Below are positions 15,677 to 30,272 of a stretch of 33,159 nt of DNA, one piece after another. The notes beneath the pieces are model-generated. The model made no database searches, had not been told where the DNA came from, and was given only the letters and a program-made list of their open reading frames with translations. The position numbers were made by a program, and so were the translations under genes. How positions within the stretch are numbered: the stretch's first letter is position 1; the number at the start of each line of letters is the position of its first letter. This DNA comes from Gammaproteobacteria bacterium. GTDB lineage: Bacteria; Pseudomonadota; Gammaproteobacteria; Steroidobacterales; Steroidobacteraceae. The DNA lies in the NCBI GenBank assembly GCA_005877965.1, contig VBNP01000028.1, positions 1 through 33,159 of the forward strand, read 5' to 3'.

Positions 15677-18631
15677 TCAACCGGCCGCGGCGTGCGGCGT
15701 TGCGCCGTCCGGGTCCGTGCCCGGCGCATCGCAGCCGCAGGTGAGCAGCGCCACCGGGAACTCGGCCAGGGCGTGCGCGGCCAACACGCCTGCGCTCTCG
15801 CCCTGCCTCACCGGCGAGAGCTGCGCGCCGTCGAGGACGTTGCGGAACGATGCCCGCGAGCGCTCCTCGCGCGGCAGCTCGATGAGCGTCTCGCCCCACA
15901 CGGCTTCCCCGAGGGGCAGTGCGCCCTCGTCACCGAGCAGGCGCCGGTACAGGCGCGGCGCAATGACCACGAGGGACTGCTGCCGGAAGCGGCGCGCGAA
16001 GGCGCACACGTGCTGTGCCTGGCTGCCGCGCACGCGCAGCCGCCGGTAGTCGCCGTCGCGAAACAGTTGCGGGTGCGCGCGCCGCAGCTGCAGGGTCTTC
16101 CAGGTGAGCAGCAGCTTAGCTCGCCCGTCCTGCAGGCGCTGCGCGAGCGCGCGCGGCGAGGCGCCGGCGTCGGCGTGGTGCAGCTCGGCGAGCAGGGCGC
16201 GCCGGCAGCGGTAATCGACCGCGCGCCGATTGTCAGGATCGACCAGCGAGAAATCCCAGAGCTCGTTCCCCTGGTAGATGTCCGGCACCCCCGGTGCGGT
16301 CAGCTTGCACAGCGTCTGCGACAGGCCGTTCAGCAGCCCGAAGCGCGCGACGCGCTGCTGGAACTCGAGAAAGTCGCCGAGAAACAGGTTGTTGTCACGC
16401 GGCTCCAGCACGCTGCGCACGAACTGCAGCAGCGCCTCTTCGTAGGGCGCGTCCGTCTCGGTCCAGCTGGTGCGCAGCTTCGCCTCGCGCGCCGCCTTGA
16501 TCATGTAGGCCTCGATGCGCTCGCGATAGGCGGCGGCAGCCGCCGGGTCCGGCTCGGTAAGCGGCCAGGTACCCACCAGGGTCTGATAGAAGTGGTATTC
16601 GTCGTTACGCGAGGGGGCCTGCCGCCCGTCGACTTCGCGCGTGCGCGAGCGGTTGATGCGGCTCCAGCGCCGCACGGCGTCGCGCCACGGCGTGCTCATT
16701 TCCGAGAGGACGTTGAGCCGCGCGCGCACGTCCTCGGAGCGCTTGGTGTCGTGGGTGGAGGTGGCGAGCATCTCGTGCGGCCAGTGCCGGACGCGGTACT
16801 CCGCGTCCGCATGAAACGCGCGTACGCCGCCGCCGTAATTGCCGGGCTCGCCGCCGACCTCGTTGAGCGACAGCAGGCGGTTGAAGCGATACAGCGCGGT
16901 GTCCTCGATTCCCTTGGCGGTGATCGGCGCGGTGATCTGCTGGAACTTCATGGCGAAAGCGCGCATGCGCCGCCGCAATTCATCGGTCGGCGCCGGCAGC
17001 TCCAGCAGCAGCGCCGCACGCACGAAATCGAACACCGACGCCTCGGTCGCGGCGTGGCGCCGCCGCGCGCTGGCGATTGCCCATTCGATGTAGCGCCGGT
17101 CGCTGTCGGCAACCGTTGCCGCCACGTAAGTCCGGTATACCGGGAAACAGGCGATGACTTCCGCGAGCGCGGTCCGCAGGCCGTTGTAGGTGAAGTCGCG
17201 CGTGCGCCGGTCGGCACGCGCGATCCGCGCCAGCTGGTTGGTGGCGACGTTCAGCTCCGAGGCCAGCGAGCGGCGCAGCACCAGCTGCTGGCACTCGTAC
17301 GCCACGTCCCGCCACTCGAGCGGCTCGTCGATGACTGCGCGGTACACGCGGTCCATGCGCGCGCGGGTGGCGGAATCCACCAGCATGCGGTTGACCACGT
17401 TGGCGAAGTGGTAACCGGTCTCGCCGTGCACCGGCCAGTCCGCCGGCAGGTGCTCGAATGAGGCGGTGATCTTCTCGACCACCAGGTACAGCGCCCGCGC
17501 GCCGCGCCGGCCGGTGACGGCGGCGATGCGCTCCTGCAGGCGGCGAAAATACCCGGCCGGGTCGTACAGCCCGTCCGCGTGATCGATGCGCAGGCCGTCG
17601 ATCATGCCGGCGGCGATCAGCTGCAGCACCAGGCGGTGCGTGACCTCGAAGACCGCGTCGTTGTCGACCCGCAACGCCGCCAGATCGTTCACATCGAAGA
17701 ACCGCCGGTAGTTGATGTCTTGGGCCGCGACGCGCCAGTAGGCGAGGTGATAGGCCTGCAGTTCGAGCAGCTCGTGCAGCGCATCGAAGCTCGCCGGTTC
17801 CGCCGCCGGGCCGCCGAAGCTGCGCACCGCCGCTTCGATCGCGGCGGCGACCTGCGGGTTGCCGGCCGCCAGCACCGCCAGGCGCTGCTTGTGCAGCTGC
17901 TTCTCCCGGTTGCGCTCGGCCACCTGTTCGGGCATGAGCGCCTGGCGGTCCGGCAGCGCCGCCAGCGAGCGCCTGATATTCTCGAGCTCGGTGTTGGAGA
18001 CCAGCGCCGCCACGCGATCGAGGATCCGCGGGTAGGTGCGCGGATCGAGCGGCAGGCGGTGCCACTGGTAGTACACGGCGAAGGAGCCCGAGTGCGGTTC
18101 GAAGCGCAGCTCGAGCTCGCCGCGCTCGAGCACCGTGCCGTAGGGACCGGCCAGCACCGGCACCAGCACCTTGTGAGCGCGCTCCGGATTGGAGGGCGCC
18201 CAGTCGATGTCGAAGAACGCCGCGTAGCTGGATGCCTCGCCGTTCTCCAGCACGTCCATCCACCAGGCGTTGTCGGCGCCCAGGATGCCGACATGATTCG
18301 GCACGATGTCGACGATGTGACCCATGCCGTGCGCGCGCAACGCCGCGACGAACAGCTCGAAGTCATCGCGCTGACCGATCTCCGGGTTGAAGGAGTTGTG
18401 GTCGACCACGTCGTAGCCGTGCGTGCTGCCCGCGCGGGCGCGGAAATACGGCGAGCAGTACACGTGGCTGATTCCGAGCGCCGCCAGATACGGAACGATC
18501 GCCGTCGCGTCGCGGAAGGTGAAGCCGGCGTTGAGCTGCACCCGGTAGGTGGCGCGCGGAACGAGGACTTCGGGCGCGTCGCTGAGGCCCGCGCGCCGGC
18601 GCGCCGGGCCGCGCCGCTCAGCGCGATTCAC
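15677..18631 (-). CDS. treY: Malto-oligosyltrehalose synthase
   Basis: GH13 intramolecular transglucosylase that converts the reducing-end alpha-1,4 bond of malto-oligosaccharides to the alpha,alpha-1,1 bond. The start chosen is GTG 18631 (984 aa), with GGAG 7 nt upstream, overlapping the treZ end by 14 nt. The N-terminus ATYRVQLNAGFTFRDA and HIVDIVPNHVGI are typical of TreY. Catalytic residues are the nucleophile D350 (GLRIDHADGL), acid/base E386 (LVVEKITA) and D628 (TSTHDTKRSEDVRARL). The C-terminal PDIYQGNELWDFSLVDPDNRR is also diagnostic. It is last in the glgB-treS-treZ-treY run and works with TreZ to release trehalose from glycogen-type chains. Confidence 0.97.
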   Translation of the reverse strand: MNRAERRGPARRRAGLSDAPEVLVPRATYRVQLNAGFTFRDATAIVPYLAALGISHVYCSPYFRARAGSTHGYDVVDHNSFNPEIGQRDDFELFVAALRAHGMGHIVDIVPNHVGILGADNAWWMDVLENGEASSYAAFFDIDWAPSNPERAHKVLVPVLAGPYGTVLERGELELRFEPHSGSFAVYYQWHRLPLDPRTYPRILDRVAALVSNTELENIRRSLAALPDRQALMPEQVAERNREKQLHKQRLAVLAAGNPQVAAAIEAAVRSFGGPAAEPASFDALHELLELQAYHLAYWRVAAQDINYRRFFDVNDLAALRVDNDAVFEVTHRLVLQLIAAGMIDGLRIDHADGLYDPAGYFRRLQERIAAVTGRRGARALYLVVEKITASFEHLPADWPVHGETGYHFANVVNRMLVDSATRARMDRVYRAVIDEPLEWRDVAYECQQLVLRRSLASELNVATNQLARIARADRRTRDFTYNGLRTALAEVIACFPVYRTYVAATVADSDRRYIEWAIASARRRHAATEASVFDFVRAALLLELPAPTDELRRRMRAFAMKFQQITAPITAKGIEDTALYRFNRLLSLNEVGGEPGNYGGGVRAFHADAEYRVRHWPHEMLATSTHDTKRSEDVRARLNVLSEMSTPWRDAVRRWSRINRSRTREVDGRQAPSRNDEYHFYQTLVGTWPLTEPDPAAAAAYRERIEAYMIKAAREAKLRTSWTETDAPYEEALLQFVRSVLEPRDNNLFLGDFLEFQQRVARFGLLNGLSQTLCKLTAPGVPDIYQGNELWDFSLVDPDNRRAVDYRCRRALLAELHHADAGASPRALAQRLQDGRAKLLLTWKTLQLRRAHPQLFRDGDYRRLRVRGSQAQHVCAFARRFRQQSLVVIAPRLYRRLLGDEGALPLGEAVWGETLIELPREERSRASFRNVLDGAQLSPVRQGESAGVLAAHALAEFPVALLTCGCDAPGTDPDGATPHAAAG

Positions 18632-20432
18632 GGCCGTGCTCCAGCAGCCACACGACGCTCCAGGGCGCCAGTTGCCGCCGGCCAAGCGCGGCCTCAGCGT
18701 CACGCTGGGTGGCGAAGATCACGCGGCCCGCGGCGCTCCCGACCAGCGGTGCCGTTGCCGCGCTGAGATTGGCGCTGAGGCGCAGCAGCGTCTCGCCGCC
18801 CGCCCACTGCACCGTGAAGGCCCCGCCGGCTTCGCCCCTGGAGCAGCGTCCCGCGCGCAGCTGCGGAATCAACGGCGCGATCTCGCGGCGCCTGATCGCC
18901 AGCAACCGCCGGTGGTATTGCAGCGCGTGCGCGTGCCAAGGCTCATCGAGGCGCCCCCAGTCCAGGCGCGCGCAGTCCCAGGTCGCCGCAGCCGCCGGAT
19001 CCGCGCAGCCCGGGAACTCGCGGCGGCGATGCGCGTACACCCGCGCCGCCAACTCCGGCTCGAAGTCGCAGAACCACGGGAACGGCTCGCTGGCCGCCCA
19101 CTCCTCGCCCATGAACAGCAGCGGGGGTGCGGGCGCAAGCAGCAGCACCGCGGCCGCGGCGCGCAGCGCCGCCGCGTCGCGCACGAGGGCGGTGAGCCGC
19201 TCGCCGCCGGCGCGATTGCCGATCTGGTCGTGGTTCTGCAGGAAGTTGACGAAGGCGCTTGGCGGCAGGTGCGCACTGCTCGCGCCGCGCCCCCGGCCGA
19301 GGTAGCGCGAGGGCTCACCCTGGTAGGCGAAGCCCTCCGCCAGGGCGCGGCACAGCAGCGCGTGCGGCTCTGGGGCGTAGTCCGCGTAGTAAGTGCCCGA
19401 TTCACCACTCAGCAGGACGTGCAGGCAGTGGTGCGCGTCGTCATTCCACTGCGCGTCGCAGGTCCAGGCGGCGCCCGCGGCGCCGAGAAAGCGCACGGCG
19501 TTGTCGAGGTTCTCGAGCGTGAGGTAGATCGTGCGGGTGCGGCCTTGGGCCGCGCGCGCCACGCGGGCGATCTCGTTGACGATGTGCGGTTCGCTCTGGT
19601 CGTGAACCGCGTGAATCGCGTCCAGACGCAAGCCGTCAAAATGGTATTCCTCGAGCCAGTAGAGTGCGTTGTGGATGAAAAACTCACGCACCGCGGCGCT
19701 GTCCGGTCCGTCGAAGTTGATCGCCGGACCCCAGGGGGTGACGTGCCGCTCGTTGAAGAATTGCGGCGCATACCAGTGCAGGTAATTGCCCTCGGGGCCG
19801 AAGTGGTTGTAGACGACGTCGAGCAGCACCGCGAGCCCACAGCGATGGGCGGCCGCGATCAGGGCCTTCAGCTCCTGCGGCGTGCCGTACGAGCCGTGCG
19901 GGGCGTAGGGCAGTACGCCGTCGTAGCCCCAGCCGCGCGTGCCCGCAAAGGCCGCCACCGGCATCAGCTCGACGGCCGTGACACCGAGCTGCGCGAGGTG
20001 CTCGAGCCGTGCCGCCACCCCGGCAAACGTACCCTCGGGACTGAAGGTTCCAACATGCAATTCGTAGATGACCGTGGCGGACCAGGGCGGGGCGCGCCAG
20101 CCCGCGTCATCCCAGGCGAAGGCGCACGGATCGATGACCTCGCTCGGCCCGTGAACGCCCTGCGGATTGCAGCGCGAGGCGGGATCGGCGACCTCGCGTA
20201 CGCCATCGAGCCGAAAGCGGTACAGGCTGCCGGCGCGGGCCGCGCCGGTCTCGAGTTCGTACCAGCCGCCGGGGAGCGAGCGCATCGCCAGCGGCTGCGT
20301 GCCGCCCGCGTCATGGAGGATCACATCGACCCGCCGCGCCGCCGGCGCCCACAGCCGAAAGCGCACCTGTCCTGCCTCAGTGAGCTGCGCCCCGAACGGC
20401 ATGTGGTGCTGGCGCCGGATCTGCGGCTGCAT
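18618..20432 (-). CDS. treZ: Malto-oligosyltrehalose trehalohydrolase
   Basis: GH13 enzyme that hydrolyses the bond next to the trehalosyl end formed by TreY, releasing trehalose. The start chosen is ATG 20432 (604 aa), 14 nt after the treS-mak stop; a longer form to 20492 would overlap treS. An N-terminal CBM48-like domain (FRLWAPAARRVDVILHD) precedes the barrel. Motifs are VIYELHVGTFSPEGTF, LLDVVYNHFGPEGNYL, nucleophile D271 (DGLRLDAIHAV), acid/base E307 (LTLENLDN), and FLQNHDQIGNRA with the third acid. FMGEEWAASEPFPWFCDF is characteristic of TreZ. Its 3' end overlaps treY by 14 nt, so the two are translationally coupled. Confidence 0.97.
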   Translation of the reverse strand: MQPQIRRQHHMPFGAQLTEAGQVRFRLWAPAARRVDVILHDAGGTQPLAMRSLPGGWYELETGAARAGSLYRFRLDGVREVADPASRCNPQGVHGPSEVIDPCAFAWDDAGWRAPPWSATVIYELHVGTFSPEGTFAGVAARLEHLAQLGVTAVELMPVAAFAGTRGWGYDGVLPYAPHGSYGTPQELKALIAAAHRCGLAVLLDVVYNHFGPEGNYLHWYAPQFFNERHVTPWGPAINFDGPDSAAVREFFIHNALYWLEEYHFDGLRLDAIHAVHDQSEPHIVNEIARVARAAQGRTRTIYLTLENLDNAVRFLGAAGAAWTCDAQWNDDAHHCLHVLLSGESGTYYADYAPEPHALLCRALAEGFAYQGEPSRYLGRGRGASSAHLPPSAFVNFLQNHDQIGNRAGGERLTALVRDAAALRAAAAVLLLAPAPPLLFMGEEWAASEPFPWFCDFEPELAARVYAHRRREFPGCADPAAAATWDCARLDWGRLDEPWHAHALQYHRRLLAIRRREIAPLIPQLRAGRCSRGEAGGAFTVQWAGGETLLRLSANLSAATAPLVGSAAGRVIFATQRDAEAALGRRQLAPWSVVWLLEHGRESR

Positions 20433-20446
20433 GGGAGCTCTCGATC

Positions 20447-23779
<3,333 letters not shown>

Positions 23780-23811
23780 CCGCTGTTGCGTCCTTCCGGG
23801 TCCGGCGCGGC

Positions 23812-25704
<1,893 letters not shown>

Positions 25705-25729
25705 GCCGGAAGTCTAGCAAGTCGCGTGC

Positions 25730-25750
25730 GGCTGCGCCGCCGGCGCGGCC
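25730..25750. other. Hairpin between the GGDEF-EAL stop and glgB
   Basis: GGCTGCGCC (25730-25738) and GGCGCGGCC (25742-25750) pair with one mismatch around a 3-nt loop, almost directly after the GGDEF-EAL stop codon (25752-25754). No T-tract follows on the minus strand. It may reduce readthrough from the upstream gene into glgB, or mark the 3' end of its mRNA. Confidence 0.35.
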
Positions 25751-25751
25751 T

Positions 25752-28358
25752 TTAGGGGGCGCGCCGCCGACCCGAGCTGCCGACGAACACCAGCGATTGG
25801 TCCGCCTCGTCAGGCGGGCGCTGCGCGGCCGCTTCCAGGGCCTGCCGCGCGCGCGTGCCGGCGGCCTGCGCTTCGGCGGCGGCGGCGGCGGCTTCGACCG
25901 GATTGCCCAGCAGGAACCCCTGTACGCCGATCGGACCGCAGCGCGACAGGAACTCCAGTTGCGCCGCCCTCTCGACGCCTTCCGCCACCACCTGCAGACC
26001 CAGTCCATGGCACAGGGCGACGATGGAGCGCACGATCGCCGCGGAGCGCGGGTTGGTGTCCACGGCCGCCGTCAGCTGTCGGTCGAGCTTCACGCGCGAG
26101 ATGGGCAACTGCTCGAGTGAGGTGAGCGAGGAATAGCCGATGCCGAAGTCATCCAGCGCGATCGCCACGCCCAGCGCACGCAGCCGGCGCAGCGACTCGA
26201 CGATGGCGGGGCCGGTCTGAAAGACCGTCTCGGTGATCTCCAGCTCGAGCGCGCTCGCCGGCAGCCCGGTGTCTGCCAGGGTGCGCGCCACGCGATCCAC
26301 GAAATCGCTCTCGAAGAACTGCGGCGGCGACACGTTGATCGCCACGCTGGCGCGGTGCCAGCCTTGCGCGCGCCACGCCGCGGCGGTCGAAGCCGCCGTG
26401 TGCAATATCCAGTCGGTCAGATCGTGAATGAGGCCGGTATTCTCGGCCACGTGGATGAACTCGGTGGCGGTGGCGATGCGGCCGTCGGATTTACGCCAGC
26501 GCAGCAGCGCCTCAACGCCCGTCGACTCGAGGCTGTGCAGCGCGACCTGGGGCTGGTACATGAGCAGCAGGTCGCCGGCCTGGACCGCGCGGCGCAGCGA
26601 CTGCTCGAGCCGAAAACGCTGCGCCGCGGCGTCGTAGAGCGCCGGACTGTAGAGGGCGAAGCGGTTGCGTCCCAGCTCCTTGGCGCGAAACAGCGCCACG
26701 TCCGCTGCGCGCAGCAGCCCTTCCGCGTCCGCCGCGTGATCGGGGTACAGGCTCGCGCCGACGCTGGCGCTGGTCGTGAGCGCGCGGCCGTCGACAATGA
26801 GCGGCTCCTGCAGCGTCGCGACGATCTGTGCCGCGCGGCTCTCGACCTCATCGCTCGATCGCACATCCTCGAGCAGCACCGTGAACTCGTCGCCTCCCAG
26901 GCGCGCCAGCAGGCCCGTGGCCCCGGTGGCGGCGTGCAGGCGCTCGGCGATGTGCTGCAGCACCCGATCGCCAAAGCTGTGACCGAGCGTATCGTTGATC
27001 GACTTGAAGTTGTCCACGTCCACGAACAGCAGCGCCAGGCGCTGCTGCGTTCCGGCGCGCGCCAGCGCGCTCGCCAGGCGCGCCGACAGCGTGCGGCGGT
27101 TGGGCAGCTGCGTCAGCGGATCGTGGTGCGCGAGGTGATGGAGCTGCTGGGTGCGCTCGGCGACGTGACGCTCGAGCTGCGCCTGGTGAGCGCGCAGCTC
27201 CGCCTCGGCGTGCGCGATGCGGTCGGCCATGGTGTTGAAGGATTCGGCGAGCTCATCGACTTCGGCCGAGCCGCCGCGCGGCGCACGTGCAGCGCGGTCG
27301 CCGCCCGCGAGCCGCCGCGTGGCCGCGGTCAGGCGGCGCACCGGCACGCTGATGCTCACCGCCAGCATGAGCGACACCAGCAGCACCAGCCCCAGCACCG
27401 CGGCCGCGGTTTTCCTCAGTGTCTGTTCGGCCTCTTCGGCCGCCGTGGCGGCGTGCTGCGCCGCCCGCACCAGGCCGAGGCGCGCGGGCATCTGCAACTG
27501 CTGCTGCACGCCGAGGGTGAGGGCGGCGCTGTCCTCGCGCAGGCCGTGCCATTGCGGCCCGCTCTGCGCGTCATAGCGGCCGATCTCGCGCCGCAGGCGC
27601 GCGGCCTGCGCGAAGTCCTGCCGCACCAGGCCGAGCCAGGCCCGGCCGGGGGAGCTCTCGAACTCCGCGGAATGCGCATTCAGCACCGTCCTGAAGTCGC
27701 GCTCGCGCCGCGCGGTCTCGCCGGAGGCGGCGACGTTGCCGCGTACGGTGTTGATGGCCGACGCGAGCTCGGCCAGCGAGCGCCGCGCCACCACCTGTGT
27801 GCCGTTGATGGCCAGTCCCGAGCCGCCAGCGGAGGCGATGCGCTGGTAGACCTGGTTGAGAGCCGCCTGGCGCTCCGCGACCCACTGCGCGCGCTGCGCG
27901 GCGCGGCTGGCGAGCTCGCGCGCGTTGGCGATGTGGCGGGTGAGCTGCAGGCGCAGGGCGGTGCCGTCCGCGGTGACCGGCGCCGGCGGCGAACTGCCGA
28001 AGTAGTCGGCGACCGCCGCTTCGAGCGCGCCGCCGGCCTGAATGATGGCGCCGAAATCGTCCGGGCCGTGCGCCTGCATGTCCTCATCGACCGCGCGATC
28101 GTAGGCGAGGAGTTTTTCCAGCACGGCGTTGGCGCTGTTGGCGAGCGGCTCGTCCTCGTTCTGCATGCTGCGAACCGCCGCGAGCGCCTCGCGGGTGGTG
28201 CGCGCGGCGAGCATCTCCCCGAGCACCAGCACGGTCGTGACCGCGGCAAGGCCCAGACCGAGGCGCCGGCCGATCCCGAGTCGCGGGCCGCGCAAGCGCC
28301 AGCCGCGCGCTACGCGTGGCGCGGGCGGCGGGACGGTTTCAGCGATCGGTTTATGCAT
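25752..28358 (-). CDS. Membrane GGDEF-EAL cyclic-di-GMP signalling protein
   Basis: 868 aa. TM1 is at about residues 30-50, a periplasmic helical sensor region at 51-316, TM2 at about 317-338 and a HAMP-type linker at 339-390 (SVPVRRLTAATRRLAGGD). A short coiled coil leads to a GGDEF domain (about 410-570) with intact GGDEF at 488-492 and DxDNFKxINDTLGH. No RxxD inhibitory site is seen just upstream. The EAL domain (about 590-840) has EAL at 616-618, NVSPPQF, LEITE, LDDFGIGYSSL, KLDR and AEGVE, so phosphodiesterase activity looks possible as well. The start ATG 28358 lacks a good Shine-Dalgarno. Its gene precedes the glgB-tre run on the same strand, but cotranscription is not certain. Confidence 0.95.
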   Translation of the reverse strand: MHKPIAETVPPPAPRVARGWRLRGPRLGIGRRLGLGLAAVTTVLVLGEMLAARTTREALAAVRSMQNEDEPLANSANAVLEKLLAYDRAVDEDMQAHGPDDFGAIIQAGGALEAAVADYFGSSPPAPVTADGTALRLQLTRHIANARELASRAAQRAQWVAERQAALNQVYQRIASAGGSGLAINGTQVVARRSLAELASAINTVRGNVAASGETARRERDFRTVLNAHSAEFESSPGRAWLGLVRQDFAQAARLRREIGRYDAQSGPQWHGLREDSAALTLGVQQQLQMPARLGLVRAAQHAATAAEEAEQTLRKTAAAVLGLVLLVSLMLAVSISVPVRRLTAATRRLAGGDRAARAPRGGSAEVDELAESFNTMADRIAHAEAELRAHQAQLERHVAERTQQLHHLAHHDPLTQLPNRRTLSARLASALARAGTQQRLALLFVDVDNFKSINDTLGHSFGDRVLQHIAERLHAATGATGLLARLGGDEFTVLLEDVRSSDEVESRAAQIVATLQEPLIVDGRALTTSASVGASLYPDHAADAEGLLRAADVALFRAKELGRNRFALYSPALYDAAAQRFRLEQSLRRAVQAGDLLLMYQPQVALHSLESTGVEALLRWRKSDGRIATATEFIHVAENTGLIHDLTDWILHTAASTAAAWRAQGWHRASVAINVSPPQFFESDFVDRVARTLADTGLPASALELEITETVFQTGPAIVESLRRLRALGVAIALDDFGIGYSSLTSLEQLPISRVKLDRQLTAAVDTNPRSAAIVRSIVALCHGLGLQVVAEGVERAAQLEFLSRCGPIGVQGFLLGNPVEAAAAAAEAQAAGTRARQALEAAAQRPPDEADQSLVFVGSSGRRRAP

Positions 28359-28543
28359 AGGACATAAGCCGCTGTCGGCAGATGCGGACGTGCTTCACAC
28401 TCAATGCAACCGCCGCATGATGCGCGCGCCAGTCGCCGCGCTTCCGTGGACGGCATCGCATAAAGCACACGCGCGGCTGCAAACGGGGGTGCGGGATCAG
28501 GCCCGGACGGGGTGCTGCGTGTCGGTCGTCACGTTCTTTGCCA

Positions 28544-28549
28544 TATACT
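28544..28549 (+). promoter_or_regulatory. Possible -10 box for the small Cys-containing gene
   Basis: TATACT lies 31 nt upstream of ATG 28581, which would give a short leader. The -35 region (about 28520-28526) is a poor match. This is the most AT-rich spot in the 222-bp gap between the divergent GGDEF-EAL gene and this gene; nothing else was recognised there. Confidence 0.35.
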
Positions 28550-28580
28550 AGGCGCCAACGATGAAGGGCGGCCGAAGAGC

Positions 28581-28880
28581 ATGAGCGAGCTTGCTGATAC
28601 CTTTGACGCGGCCTTTTCGAAGGCGGTCGATCTGGGCAACCGGATCGCAGACAAGGATAAGGACGCCGACCTTTGGGACATCGCCGACGGGTTGCTCGCC
28701 GGCGCGATCCAATACTGGTTGTATTCGCGTCAACCGTGCGGCGATCCGCGCTGCCAGGACTGCATGCCCATCAGTACCGCCCAGGGCCGCATGGCGGAAC
28801 TCAACCGCCTCCTCGGGCAGTTAGCTTCCGAGAGCGAGTACTTCCACACGCCGACCGACGCCAACGCCGGCCGCGCGTGA
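28581..28880 (+). CDS. Small protein of unknown function with a CxxxxCxxC motif
   Basis: I do not recognise this 99-aa protein. The start MSELADTFDAAF at 28581 is preferred over an upstream one at 28512, whose extra residues read through the probable promoter. No signal peptide or TM helix is evident. The N-terminal half is helical and acidic/basic (DLGNRIADKDKDADLWDIADGL), followed by the aromatic patch IQYWLYSRQP. Then comes CGDPRCQDC (C53, C58, C61), which could bind a metal or Fe-S cluster, and a helical tail (GRMAELNRLLGQL). Its codon use looks less GC-extreme than its neighbours'. It is divergent from the GGDEF-EAL gene and convergent with gabT. That it is a real gene is supported by the -10-like box and protein-like composition. 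Confidence 0.65.
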   Translation: MSELADTFDAAFSKAVDLGNRIADKDKDADLWDIADGLLAGAIQYWLYSRQPCGDPRCQDCMPISTAQGRMAELNRLLGQLASESEYFHTPTDANAGRA

Positions 28881-28912
28881 GGGCGCGGCGCCCGCGCAGT
28901 CAGCGCGGCGAA

Positions 28913-30220
28913 TCAGATCGCGGCGCTCGCTTGCAACCGCGCGCCCGCCACTTCCTCCAGCGCCAGCTCGAACAGGTGGCAGCCTTCCTTCAGGTGTGTG
29001 TCGGAGATCGTCAGCGGCGCGAGGAAGCGGATCACGTTGGAGTAGACGCCGCAGGAGAGAATCACCAGCCCGCGCCGGCCGGCGGCCTGCACCAGCGCCC
29101 TGGTGAGATCCGCATCCGGCGCATCGGCGCGCGAGTTCTTCACCAGCTCGACGGCCACCATGGCGCCGAGCGCGCGCACGTCGCCCACACACGGAAAGCG
29201 CACCTGCAGCCCCTTCAGGCGCGAGCTCATGAAGCGCCCGATGTCCTGCGCGCGTTTCAGCAGCTGCTCCTCGCGCATTACCGCGAGCACCGCCAGCCCC
29301 GCGGCGCAGCCGAGCGGGGAGCCGGCGAACGTGCCCCCCAGCCCGCCCGGGCCCGGCGCGTCCATGATGTCGGCCTTGCCGGTCACGGCTGACAGCGGTA
29401 CCCCGCCGGCCACGCTCTTCGCGATGGTGATCAGATCCGGCTCGACGCCCGAGTGCTCGATGGCGAACATGCGTCCGGTGCGGCCAAAGCCGCTCTGGAT
29501 CTCGTCGGCGATCAGGACGATGCCGTGGCTGTCGCACAGGCTGCGCAGCCGTCGCAGAAACTCCGACGGCGCCGCGTAGAACCCGCCTTCCCCCAGCACC
29601 GGCTCGATGATGATCGCCGCCACGCGCGCCGGGTCCACGTCCGCCTTGAACAGCTGCTCGAGCGCCTGCAGCGAATGCTCGAGCGTGACGCCGTGATACG
29701 GCATCGGGTAGGGCAGGTGATAGACCTCCGGCAGCATCGGCCCAAAGCCGGCCTTGTAGGGATGCACCTTGCCGGTGAGACTCACGCATGCGAGCGTGCG
29801 GCCGTGGAAGCTGCCCGAGAACGCGATCACGGCCGAGCGCCTGGTATGGAAGCGCGCGATCTTGATGGCGTTCTCGACCGCCTCCGCGCCGGTGGTCAGG
29901 AATATGGTCTTCTTGGGACTGGCGCCCGGGGCGAGCGCGTTCAACTGCTCGGCGAGGGCGATGTAGCTCTCGTAGGGCGTCACCTGAAAGCAGGCATGCA
30001 TGAGGTTTTCCAGCTGCCGTGCGACCGCCTGCTGCACCTTCGGGTGCAGGTGGCCGGTGTTGAGTACCGAGATGCCGCTGGCGAAGTCGATATAGCGCCG
30101 GCCCTCGACGTCCCAGATCTCGGCGTTGGAGGCACGCTCGGCGTACACCGCGAGCGAGTTGGTGACGCCGCGCGGCACGGCTTGCTGGCGGCGGGCATGC
30201 AGTTCGGCGTTCGACGTCAA
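28913..30220 (-). CDS. gabT: 4-aminobutyrate aminotransferase (class III PLP enzyme)
   Basis: Transfers the amino group of GABA, or a related omega-amino acid, to 2-oxoglutarate. 435 aa from a TTG start at 30220, supported by AAGGGG about 8 nt upstream; no nearby ATG keeps the N-terminus. The PLP lysine is K268 (DLITIAKSVAGG), D239 (IADEIQSGFGRTG) contacts the pyridine nitrogen, and E211 (GEGGFYAAP) and FSGSFHGRT match GabT/PuuE. The residue numbers E211, D239 and K268 coincide with E. coli GabT. It follows the orphan [2Fe-2S] subunit gene by 52 nt on the same strand. No gabD is present, so the partner dehydrogenase must be elsewhere. 5-Aminovalerate or putrescine-derived substrates are also possible. 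Confidence 0.93.
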   Translation of the reverse strand: MTSNAELHARRQQAVPRGVTNSLAVYAERASNAEIWDVEGRRYIDFASGISVLNTGHLHPKVQQAVARQLENLMHACFQVTPYESYIALAEQLNALAPGASPKKTIFLTTGAEAVENAIKIARFHTRRSAVIAFSGSFHGRTLACVSLTGKVHPYKAGFGPMLPEVYHLPYPMPYHGVTLEHSLQALEQLFKADVDPARVAAIIIEPVLGEGGFYAAPSEFLRRLRSLCDSHGIVLIADEIQSGFGRTGRMFAIEHSGVEPDLITIAKSVAGGVPLSAVTGKADIMDAPGPGGLGGTFAGSPLGCAAGLAVLAVMREEQLLKRAQDIGRFMSSRLKGLQVRFPCVGDVRALGAMVAVELVKNSRADAPDADLTRALVQAAGRRGLVILSCGVYSNVIRFLAPLTISDTHLKEGCHLFELALEEVAGARLQASAAI

Positions 30221-30272
30221 GGCGGTTCCCCTTAGCTTGTGAGAATTGCGGCGGACACTTCGGTGCCGCAGA

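Noticed and set aside
28881-28893. GGGCG-CGG-CGCCC stem between the small Cys-containing gene and gabT as a bidirectional terminator
   Set aside because: Only a 5-bp stem with a 3-nt loop and no T-tract on either side; easily expected by chance in this GC-rich DNA.
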